This document shows, one piece after another, positions 42,190-50,142 of a DNA stretch of 64,000 nt. Under the pieces are notes generated by a model. That model saw only the letters and a list, made by a program, of their open reading frames with translations. It did no database searches and was not told the DNA's origin. Within the stretch, counting starts at the first letter, position 1. Each line of letters opens with the position of its first letter. A program made the position numbers and the translations under genes. The stretch comes from JAXGXJ01 sp963816155 (lineage in GTDB: Bacteria > Actinomycetota > Thermoleophilia > RBG-16-64-13), in contig CAWFJE010000007.1 in assembly GCA_963816155.1 (NCBI GenBank), positions 128,508-192,507 on the forward strand, in the 5' to 3' direction.

Positions 42190-45100
42190 ATGAAGATCTG
42201 TGGGTGTCGTCTGGCTTTGGTCACCATCGCGTTTGCGCTTGCCATGGCCCTTGGGGGGATGGCCAGCGAGGCACAGGCTGCAGGCAGCGTCTCGCTGGCT
42301 ACGCCCGGCACCGCTTACACGCAGGATTTCAACACACTGGCCAATACTGGGACAAGTAGCGCCGTGCCCAACGGCTGGGATTTCGCCGAGTCAGGCACTA
42401 ACGCGAACGTTCTCTACAGCGCAGGTACCGGTTCAAACAACGCTGGCGACACGTACAGCTTCGGCACTACGAGCAGCACAGAGCGAGCTCTTGGCGGTCT
42501 GCTCAGTGGTAGTCTCGTCCCAAGCATAGGTGCCCAGTTCACCAACAACACGGGTGGCGTGATCACGAGGCTTGCCATTTCCTATGTGGGCGAACAGTGG
42601 CGGCTCGGTACGGCAGGGCGCGTGGACCGCCTCGATTTCCAGCTGAGCACCGACGCAACCAGTCTGACCACCGGGACCTGGGCGGACCACGATGCCCTTG
42701 ATTTCTCCAGTCAGTTCACCACGACGGCTGGGGCCCTGGATGGCAACGCTGCGGCGAACCGAGCGGCCGTGAGCTCGACCATCACGGGGCTGAACATCGC
42801 GAAAGATGCCACCTTCTGGATCCGGTGGACCGACTTCAACGCGTCGGGGTCAGACGACGGCCTGGCCGTGGACGATTTCTCGCTCACGGTCGTGAACAAC
42901 GCCCCTACCAACATCGCCCTCTCGGCCGCAACCGTCGCCGAAAACGCGGCGGTCAACACCGTGGTGGGGGCCTTCAGCACCACCGATCCCGACGCGGGCG
43001 ATGCCTTCACCTACACCCTCGTGGCCGGGGCCGGCTCCGCCGACAATGCCTCCTTCAACATCACGGCCGGGGGCAACTTGAGGACGTCGGCTTCCTTCAA
43101 CTACGAAGCCAAGAACTCCTACGCCATCCGCGTACGCTCCACCGACCAGGGTAACCTCGGGTTCGAAAAGCAGTTCACCATCACCGTGACCGACGTTAAC
43201 GAGGTCCCCACCGACATCGCCCTCTCCAACGCCAGCGTGGCCGAGAACGCCGGGGCCAACGCCGTGGTGGGCACCCTGAGCGGTACCGATCCGGACGCCG
43301 GTCAGAGCGCCACCCTCACCTTCAGCCTGCCCGCGGGTCTCACTGAGAACGCCCTCTTCAATATCTCCGGCACCACGCTGCGGGCCACCGCTTCTCTTGA
43401 CTATGAGGCGGCTTCCTCTCACACCGTGACCGTGCGGGCCACCGATCTCTTCGGCCTCACCTACAACAAGCAGTTCACCATCACCGTGACCGACGTGGAC
43501 GATCCTCCCACGGGCAGCATCACATTGACTACGCCCGGCACCGCCTACGCGCAGAGTTTCAACTCGCTTGCCTCCAGCGGGTCCAGCGGTACGGTGCCCA
43601 CCGGGTGGTATTTCCAGGAGACAGGTACCTCCACGTACCGGAATACCGCCTACCGTGCCGACACCGGGTCCAGCAACATCGGCGACACCTATAGCTACGG
43701 AGCGTCCGGCGCCTCCGACCGCGCCCTTGGCTGCCTGCTGAGCAATGCGTTGACCCCCATGCTGGGGGCGCAGCTCACGAACAACACCGGAGTCACCATC
43801 CATGCTTTGACCATCTCCTACACGGGCGAACAGTGGCGCCTGGGCGAGCTTGGAAGAGGAGAAGACAGGCTCGACTTCCAGTTGAGCTCGAACGCGACCA
43901 GTCTCGACACCGGAACCTGGGTGGACTACAACTCCCTCGACTTCTCCAGCCCGGTGACGGCCGGTACGGTCGGGGCACTGGACGGAAATGCTCCCTCGAA
44001 TCGTGCGGCGCTCAGCTTCACCGTCACCGGCTTGAACATCCCGAATGGCGACGCTTTCTGGATCCGTTGGGCCGACTACGACGTGGCGTTGGCAGATGAC
44101 GGCCTAGCGGTGGATGACTTTTCACTCACCCCGTACACAGCCCCCACCGACATCGCCCTCTCCAACGCCGTCCTGGCCGAGAACGCCGGGGCCAACGCCC
44201 TCGTGGGTACCCTCAGCGGCAGCGACCCCGATGCCGGCCAGAGCGCCACCCTTTCTTTCAGCCTGCCCGCCGGTCTCACGGAGAACGCCCTCTTTAACAT
44301 CTCCGGCACCACGCTGCAGGCCACGGCTTCGCTCGACTACGAAGCGGCTTCCTCCCACACCGTGACCGTGCGGGCCACCGATACCGCCGGTCTCACCTAC
44401 GACGAAGAGTTCACCATCACCGTGACCGACGTCAACGAGCCTCCCACCATAACCAGCAACGGGGGCGGAGATGCGGCCGACATCTCCGTGCCCGAGAACT
44501 CTACGGCCGTGACCACGGTGACGGCCACCGACCCCGACCAGGGCGCCACGCTCACCTACGGCATCTCCGGCGGAGCCGATCAGGCCGCGTTTGCCATCGA
44601 TGAGGAGAGCGGGGTCCTCACCTTCCTCAGCGCCCCCGACTTCGAGCACCCCACCGACACCGGCGCCGACAATATCTACCAGGTGACCGTGCAGGCCAGT
44701 GACGGCTCCCTCACCGATACCCAGACCATCAGCGTCACCGTGACCGACGTCAACGAGGCCCCCACCGACATCGCCCTCTCCAACGCCGTCCTGGCCGAGA
44801 ACGCCGGCGCCAACGCCCTCGTGGGTACCCTCAGCGGCAGCGACCCCGATGCCGGCCAGAGCGCTACCCTTTCTTTCAGCCTACCCGCCGGTCTCACGGA
44901 GAACGTCCTCTTTAACATCTCCGGCACCACGCTGCAGGCCACGGCTTCGCTCGACTACGAAGCGGCTTCCTCCCACACCGTGACCGTGCGGGCCACCGAT
45001 ACCGCCGGTCTCACCTACGACGAAGAGTTCACCATCACCGTGACCGACGTCAACGAGCCCCCCACCATAACCAGCAACGGGGGCGGAGATGCGGCCGACA

Positions 45101-46428
45101 TCTCCGTGCCCGAGAACTCTACGGCCGTGACCACGGTGACCGCCACCGACCCCGACCAGGGCGCCACGCTCACCTACGACATCTCCGGCGGAGCCGACCA
45201 GGCCGCCTTCACCATCGATGAGGAGAGCGGGGTCCTCACCTTCCTCAGCGCCCCCGACTTCGAGCACCCCACCGACACCGGCGCCGACAATATCTACCAG
45301 GTGACTGTGCAGGCCAGTGACGGCTCCCTCACCGATACCCAGACCATCAGCGTCACTGTGACCGACGTCGCTACCGCCTACACCCTGGCCTATACGGCCG
45401 GCAGAGGCGGATCCATCGTAGGCGCCGCCGTACAGACCGTCGAGCCCGGCATGAACGGCTCGAAGGTCACCGCGGTTCCGGACCCCGGCTACCATTTCTA
45501 CCAGTGGACTGATGGGATCACGAAGGCGTCACGCATCGACACCAACGTGATGGCCGACAAGACCGTGAAAGCGCTGTTCGCTCCCGACTCAGTGACTCGC
45601 CCGCATACCCTCACCTATACCGCTGGTCCGGGCGGCTCCATCACCGGCAACACCCCGCAGATCGTGGAGTACGGCAAGGATGGCACGGAGGTTACCGCCG
45701 TGTCCGATCCCGGCTACGTCTTTGTCAAGTGGAGCGATGGGGCCACGACCGCGTCGCGAACCGACACCAATGTGAGGGCCGATCTCGCCGTGACGGCCGA
45801 GTTCGCTCTCGCGCCCGATCGTTGGACGGATATCAGCAATCTGCAATGGGTGGACATATATGAAGTGACCGCCGACGAGGTGGATGTCGTAGCCGACGGT
45901 TATAGCGACGGCACCTTCCGACCGTCTTTGGACGTAGATCGAGCCCAGTTTTCCAAGATGGTCGTGGACGGCTTTGGGCTTCCGCTCCTCTCCCCGCCCA
46001 TTCCCAGTTTCAGCGATGTTCCCGTCTCTCACTTCTTCTATGGTTGGATCGAAGGAGCGGCGGGGGCCGAAATCGTGACCGGTTATCCGGACGGCGCGTT
46101 CAGGCCATCGCGGAACATCACCAGGCAACAGGCCAACAGCATACTGGGCCGCTATCTGTCCCGAAAAGAGCTGACCGACACCGGCTCGATCCAGGGTGAG
46201 CTTGGCAGCTACAACTCACTCGCGGATTGGTACGCCGCCGAGGGAGCGGAAACCCTTGCACCGTTTGCAGACGTCTCGCAGCTCGCAAAGGTTCACGCGC
46301 CCTTCACGGCCTACTTGGTCTATCACGAGGTGGTTTATGGTAGCTCGAACGGGGACAGCATCTATCTGATGCCTCTGTCGAATCTGACCCGGGCCCAGGC
46401 GGCAGTACTGATCGTCCGAACGAAGTAG
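42190..46428 (+). CDS. Large secreted surface protein with cadherin-like repeats and C-terminal SLH domains
   Basis: 1412 residues. Signal peptide (1-30). A jelly-roll-like segment (about 32-235) recurs at about 440-650 (both start with TPGTAY.Q.FN.LA.. and contain YSY/F G). Cadherin-like repeats fill about 238-438 and 652-1060 (A..GTLSG.DPDAG and EEFTITVTDVNE units). Two repeats of the AYTAG.GG.I type (about 1063-1200) resemble bacterial Ig-like or InlB-type repeats. SLH repeats follow: DGYSDGTFRPSLDVDRAQFS, TGYPDGAFRPSRNITRQQAN, and a divergent third. It should be a surface adhesin-like protein bound to wall polymer. Ribosome site GGGGGAGAAAG. Confidence 0.85.
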   Translation: MKICGCRLALVTIAFALAMALGGMASEAQAAGSVSLATPGTAYTQDFNTLANTGTSSAVPNGWDFAESGTNANVLYSAGTGSNNAGDTYSFGTTSSTERALGGLLSGSLVPSIGAQFTNNTGGVITRLAISYVGEQWRLGTAGRVDRLDFQLSTDATSLTTGTWADHDALDFSSQFTTTAGALDGNAAANRAAVSSTITGLNIAKDATFWIRWTDFNASGSDDGLAVDDFSLTVVNNAPTNIALSAATVAENAAVNTVVGAFSTTDPDAGDAFTYTLVAGAGSADNASFNITAGGNLRTSASFNYEAKNSYAIRVRSTDQGNLGFEKQFTITVTDVNEVPTDIALSNASVAENAGANAVVGTLSGTDPDAGQSATLTFSLPAGLTENALFNISGTTLRATASLDYEAASSHTVTVRATDLFGLTYNKQFTITVTDVDDPPTGSITLTTPGTAYAQSFNSLASSGSSGTVPTGWYFQETGTSTYRNTAYRADTGSSNIGDTYSYGASGASDRALGCLLSNALTPMLGAQLTNNTGVTIHALTISYTGEQWRLGELGRGEDRLDFQLSSNATSLDTGTWVDYNSLDFSSPVTAGTVGALDGNAPSNRAALSFTVTGLNIPNGDAFWIRWADYDVALADDGLAVDDFSLTPYTAPTDIALSNAVLAENAGANALVGTLSGSDPDAGQSATLSFSLPAGLTENALFNISGTTLQATASLDYEAASSHTVTVRATDTAGLTYDEEFTITVTDVNEPPTITSNGGGDAADISVPENSTAVTTVTATDPDQGATLTYGISGGADQAAFAIDEESGVLTFLSAPDFEHPTDTGADNIYQVTVQASDGSLTDTQTISVTVTDVNEAPTDIALSNAVLAENAGANALVGTLSGSDPDAGQSATLSFSLPAGLTENVLFNISGTTLQATASLDYEAASSHTVTVRATDTAGLTYDEEFTITVTDVNEPPTITSNGGGDAADISVPENSTAVTTVTATDPDQGATLTYDISGGADQAAFTIDEESGVLTFLSAPDFEHPTDTGADNIYQVTVQASDGSLTDTQTISVTVTDVATAYTLAYTAGRGGSIVGAAVQTVEPGMNGSKVTAVPDPGYHFYQWTDGITKASRIDTNVMADKTVKALFAPDSVTRPHTLTYTAGPGGSITGNTPQIVEYGKDGTEVTAVSDPGYVFVKWSDGATTASRTDTNVRADLAVTAEFALAPDRWTDISNLQWVDIYEVTADEVDVVADGYSDGTFRPSLDVDRAQFSKMVVDGFGLPLLSPPIPSFSDVPVSHFFYGWIEGAAGAEIVTGYPDGAFRPSRNITRQQANSILGRYLSRKELTDTGSIQGELGSYNSLADWYAAEGAETLAPFADVSQLAKVHAPFTAYLVYHEVVYGSSNGDSIYLMPLSNLTRAQAAVLIVRTK
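44143..45369 (+). repeat. 618-base near-identical tandem repeat (2 copies) in the surface protein gene
   Basis: Copy 1 is 44143-44760 and copy 2 is 44761-45369, in register with the coding frame (206 codons, two cadherin-like domains). Only scattered single-base differences are visible (for example GGGGCC/GGCGCC, CTGCCC/CTACCC, GCCCTC/GTCCTC), giving a handful of amino acid changes. The low divergence, including silent sites, implies recent duplication or ongoing gene conversion. Confidence 0.9.
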
Positions 46429-46540
46429 CGCTCGGCGAGCGGGACCCATGAGGTCGCGAGAACCATCGTCGACCGAGAGGGGGGTCCATGTGAAGGCCCA
46501 ACGCGATGCGATCGGAAGTGTTCGGCTGAAGGAGGCGGGA

Positions 46541-48268
46541 ATGCTGCGGCTTGCTCGATCAGACGGGCGGACGGCGGAGGGCGCAAGCGACCGGTCGACC
46601 CGCGGACTCCGGTCCACGGGCGTGGTTCGCCTCGCGGCCACTAGGATCACGTTGTTGGTCGCGGTGGCAGCGGCTCTCCTAGGGGTCGGCATGCTTTGCG
46701 CGGTGCCCTCGTCGGCCACCGCCGCGACGGGCCAGGCCGCTTTCACTTTGACCAATGGGGTTCAGTCGTATAGCGACAGCACGCCGGGAGGCATGGCGCT
46801 GACTGAGCTGTTCAAGGGAACATCGGTAATGGTCCAGTCAGGCAAGGCAAGCGGACTGACGAACCTGCCTATCTCGCTCACCTATGGTGGCAAGCCGCTC
46901 ACGGGTACCGCAGCGCTATCCCTTACGGGGACCTTCGAAGACGCGACCGGTCTTCTCCAAGGAACCTACTACTACGAATACGATATCGTCTACAGCTCCA
47001 CGTTGTTTGGGCCCGAACGCCAAGTCGGGACGTATGGCGGGAGGGTGGAGGCGGCTTTGGGCCCGAATGCGAAGACGGCGAGTCTCTTTTTCGGGGGCTC
47101 CTGGACGGTGACTCACTACACCCCTGCCTCGGGCGGCGGATGGCAAGAGGCCAGCGTGGGCTCGGGTTTGGATGCGAGCCACGTGACGTTCACGCTGTCC
47201 GGGACTGTGCCCCAACATGGCACCGTGCTGGGGGGGCTGAGAGGCGCGGGCAAGACACGGATCTCGCAAGATGGGGGCGCCACTTGGACTGAGGCTGCGT
47301 CAGGCCAGGGGCTACAGGTGGACGACCTGATCTCGGTCGAGAATGTCGCTGGGACTCGGACCAAGATCGTGTTCCCGGACGGCTCGTCTTTCATCATGAA
47401 GGCGGGGACTGTAGTGAGGTTGCTGTCCGGCGGTCTTCAGCTCAAGCAGGGCGAGGTGTGGCTGAATGTGAAGAAGCAAGGAGACAAGTTCGAGATCATC
47501 ACTCCCACCTCGGTTTGCGGGGTATTTGGTACTGAGTTCCAGGTGACCGCATTCCCGGGCGTCAAGGATGAGATCGCTTTGTTCTCCGGGCAGGTGCGGG
47601 TCACGGCGAACGCCGGAGGCACAATGACCCTCAGTCCGGGGCAGAAGGTCAGCTGTCAAGGTACCGGTCTTGGCCCAGTCCAAGCAGTGGGGTCGTTCGC
47701 CGACACCACCTCCAGCCCATACAACGCGGCCATCCTCGGCATGAGCCAGGCGGGGATCGTGAGTGGTCGCCAACAAGGCGGCGTCTGGATGTTCGCCCCG
47801 CTCGAGACAGTGAAACGTATGCAGTTCGCCAAGATGGTCTGTGGAGCCATGGACATCCACGTGAGCGAGGATTCTTGGCGCGATTCGGCTCCGCCTTTCG
47901 CCGATCTGGGCCCGGACCCGTTGGACACCACATATCCTCATGATTTTGTGGCCGGTGCCTCCGCCGTCGGTATCATCAAGGGCGACAAAGGCAAGTTCAA
48001 ACCCTACGACGGCATCTACAGGATAGGCGTCATCTTGATGGTGGTCCGCGCGCTTGATAGCTTGGCCCCAGGTTCCCTGAAGGCTGTTCCCACCGATTTC
48101 AGTTCGACCGTCGGCGGACTGTCGGGTGAGCACGCGGAGGCTATGAGAAAGGCCGAATACAATGACCTGACGGACGGGCTTTCCGGCTTCGACAAGGGCT
48201 GGAACCCTTGGGCCGCGGCCACCCGCGGGGAAGTGGCTCAGATCCTGTGGAATGCCATGTGGCGCTAA
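46541..48268 (+). CDS. Secreted FecR-domain protein with C-terminal SLH-like region
   Basis: 575 residues from the ATG at 46541, chosen because AAGGAGG lies 5 bases upstream; in-frame starts at 46448 and 46490 have weaker sites. The N-terminal region carries a signal-like hydrophobic stretch (TLLVAVAAALLGVGML). The middle has FecR elements: DDLISVENVAGTRTKIVFPDG, LKQGEVWLNV, FEIITPTSVCGVFGTEF, LFSGQVRV. The C-terminus (from FADTTSSPYNAAILGMS) is SLH-like. The FecR domain here is probably structural rather than a sigma-regulator. It follows the surface protein by about 110 bases. Confidence 0.82.
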   Translation: MLRLARSDGRTAEGASDRSTRGLRSTGVVRLAATRITLLVAVAAALLGVGMLCAVPSSATAATGQAAFTLTNGVQSYSDSTPGGMALTELFKGTSVMVQSGKASGLTNLPISLTYGGKPLTGTAALSLTGTFEDATGLLQGTYYYEYDIVYSSTLFGPERQVGTYGGRVEAALGPNAKTASLFFGGSWTVTHYTPASGGGWQEASVGSGLDASHVTFTLSGTVPQHGTVLGGLRGAGKTRISQDGGATWTEAASGQGLQVDDLISVENVAGTRTKIVFPDGSSFIMKAGTVVRLLSGGLQLKQGEVWLNVKKQGDKFEIITPTSVCGVFGTEFQVTAFPGVKDEIALFSGQVRVTANAGGTMTLSPGQKVSCQGTGLGPVQAVGSFADTTSSPYNAAILGMSQAGIVSGRQQGGVWMFAPLETVKRMQFAKMVCGAMDIHVSEDSWRDSAPPFADLGPDPLDTTYPHDFVAGASAVGIIKGDKGKFKPYDGIYRIGVILMVVRALDSLAPGSLKAVPTDFSSTVGGLSGEHAEAMRKAEYNDLTDGLSGFDKGWNPWAAATRGEVAQILWNAMWR

Positions 48269-48318
48269 AGCAGGGACCCCGTCCCGTCACGTTTCCGATC
48301 CAGGAGAGGGCCGAACTC

Positions 48319-49185
48319 ATGAAGCTGATTGAAGTCCTGAACTCAAGAATGAGCTTCTCATTCGAAGTCTTCCCACCCAAGACCGATGCAGGCATGGAGA
48401 AGCTCAGGGAGGCGCTCAAACACTACTACCGCTTCAATCCGGACTTCATCAGCTGCACGTATGGGGCAGGTGGCAGCAATGCAGGCCGCAACGTGGAGAT
48501 CTGTCAGGCCATCAAAGAGGATGGTTTCACCGAGGTCCTCACGCATTTCACCTGCATCGGCAACACCAGGGAGAAGATCGACGGCGAACTCGAGAACTAC
48601 CTATCCCTGGGCGTGGAGAACATCTTGGCCATGCGGGGTGACTTCCCGGCCGGCTGGGAAGGGACCAACGGCGACTTCAACCACGCCGATGGACTGATCA
48701 GGTATATACGGACGAAGTTCCCAGATTTCTGCATCGCGGCCGCCTGCTATCCGGAGAAGCATGTCCTGGCCCCTTCATTCGAGGCCGACATCGCCCATGT
48801 ACGCAGCAAACAGGACAACGGGGCCGAATACCTGATGTCGCAGTTATGCCATGACGTCGAGGCCTTTGAGGCCTTTGTCTACCGCATCAGAGAGGCGGGG
48901 ATAACCATCCCGGTCGTGCTCGGGATCATGCCGGCGCTCGACAAGGACGCCATCATCCGCATGACCTTGAGCAACGGTTGTTCGATCCCCGCCGGATTGG
49001 CAGCGATCATCGGTGAGTATGGCGACGATCCCGAAGAGTTCAAGAAGGCGGGTATCGAGTACACGATCGAGCAGATCTACCGATACATGGCCGCCGGGAT
49101 CGGCGGGTTGCACATCTACACGCTCAACAAATGGGATGACGTCGAGACGATCATGATCGGCTCGGGGATCCGCGAGGACGTCTAG
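48319..49185 (+). CDS. metF: Methylenetetrahydrofolate reductase
   Basis: 288 residues from the ATG at 48319. MetF motifs: FSFEVFPPKTDAGMEKL, FISCTYGAGGS, LTHFTCIGNTREKI, ENILAMRGDFP (the conserved AlRGD), and GLHIYTLNKW near the end; full length. Reduces methylene-H4folate to methyl-H4folate with FAD; in anaerobes also part of acetyl-CoA pathway chemistry. No metV, metH or carbonyl-branch gene is adjacent. It follows the FecR-SLH gene by 50 bases on the same strand and faces a terminator before the transhydroxylase. Confidence 0.9.
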   Translation: MKLIEVLNSRMSFSFEVFPPKTDAGMEKLREALKHYYRFNPDFISCTYGAGGSNAGRNVEICQAIKEDGFTEVLTHFTCIGNTREKIDGELENYLSLGVENILAMRGDFPAGWEGTNGDFNHADGLIRYIRTKFPDFCIAAACYPEKHVLAPSFEADIAHVRSKQDNGAEYLMSQLCHDVEAFEAFVYRIREAGITIPVVLGIMPALDKDAIIRMTLSNGCSIPAGLAAIIGEYGDDPEEFKKAGIEYTIEQIYRYMAAGIGGLHIYTLNKWDDVETIMIGSGIREDV

Positions 49186-49253
49186 CCGGGCGGGCCGTCG
49201 AGAATCCGTCCCCGCGTGGCGACCTGGACCCGACCAGGATCGGCAGAACAGTG

Positions 49254-49309
49254 AGAAGCGCGGCGGCAGCTGAGGTAGCCTGAAGGCCCAGTGCGGCCGC
49301 CGCGCTTCT
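49254..49309. terminator. Terminator hairpin between convergent metF and transhydroxylase genes
   Basis: AGAAGCGCGGCGGC (49254-49267) and GCCGCCGCGCTTCT (49296-49309) form a perfect 14-base stem with a 28-base loop. Placed between the two convergent stops. The long loop makes it weaker than the other hairpins. Confidence 0.65.
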
Positions 49310-49314
49310 GCGCG

Positions 49315-50142
49315 TTACTTCTCCAGGAACAGGACGCCTAGGCTGACACTGTCCTCCAATTCGACGACCGCGGAAGCGGCTTTGTAGCCGGGGGCATTGA
49401 CGCTCACTTCGTATGTTCCCGGGGGCAGTCTGTCGATGACGAAATCCCCGTAGTTGTTCGTCGTGGCCTCGCCGACCCTGGCCCCTCCGGCCCACAGAAG
49501 CACCACCGCCCCCTCAGCGCAATCGTCCGTGTCCCTGTACGCCACCGTGCCGCCGATGAATGCCTGCGTCCAGCGGTGCAGGTTCTTGTACCAGACCCGA
49601 GGAGCGGTCCCGAGCTCAGCCCTATGAGCCTCCAGCCCTTCCGCTTCCGCCTGCGCGGCCATTAGCTCGTCCTCCGCGAGGACGAGTTTGAGCGCGCCGG
49701 TGGGACAGACCTGGGTGCACCGGGTCTCGGTCCACCCGTCTTCGATCAGATGTGCGCAGCCCGTGCACTTCTGCGGGACACCCTGCTCGTCGTTCCAGTA
49801 GATGACGCCGTAGGGACAGCTATCGAGGATCTCCTTGCGGCCGCGAGCCTTCTTGGCATCGATGAGCACCAGGCCGTTCTTGTCCTTGTAGACGGCTTTG
49901 TCCTTGGTCAGGCAAGGGGCGTCGTCGCAGTGCTGGCAGGGCAGGGGAAGATAGGCCACCTGGACCATGGGGTACTGCCCGCGTTCCTTGCGCTCGATGT
50001 TCATCCAGCGCTGGCCGAACCACGGCTGGGCCACGGAGTACCCCTTGAAATCGTTGCCGACGTACTCGTCTTTGCACGCCAGGAAGCAGTTGTTGCAGTC
50101 ATGGCAGAGGGCGACGTCTATGACCATGTTCCACTTTTTCAT
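49315..50142 (-). CDS. tthS: Transhydroxylase small subunit: three [4Fe-4S] clusters plus Ig-like C-terminus
   Basis: 275 residues from the ATG at 50142, 4 bases inside the large-subunit stop (ATGA). Ferredoxin cysteines at 13, 16, 19, 23 (CHDCNNCFLAC), 69, 72, 77, 109 (CQHCDDAPC, CPYG), 126, 129, 142, 146 (CTGC, CTQVCPTG) fit three cubane clusters. From about 190 a carboxypeptidase-regulatory/Ig-like fold (GDFVIDRLPPGTYEVSVNAP) is present; the Pelobacter pyrogallol-phloroglucinol transhydroxylase beta subunit (274 residues) has the same extra domain. Transfers electrons to or from the molybdenum subunit. Confidence 0.85.
   Translation of the reverse strand: MKKWNMVIDVALCHDCNNCFLACKDEYVGNDFKGYSVAQPWFGQRWMNIERKERGQYPMVQVAYLPLPCQHCDDAPCLTKDKAVYKDKNGLVLIDAKKARGRKEILDSCPYGVIYWNDEQGVPQKCTGCAHLIEDGWTETRCTQVCPTGALKLVLAEDELMAAQAEAEGLEAHRAELGTAPRVWYKNLHRWTQAFIGGTVAYRDTDDCAEGAVVLLWAGGARVGEATTNNYGDFVIDRLPPGTYEVSVNAPGYKAASAVVELEDSVSLGVLFLEK

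Noticed and set aside
43000..45500. Long minus-strand open frames (42850-43803, 44122-44649, 44881-45495) inside the surface protein gene
   Set aside because: They are mirror frames of the repetitive cadherin coding sequence, rich in Gly, His and Val, and repeat because the sense repeats do. No start sites or motifs.
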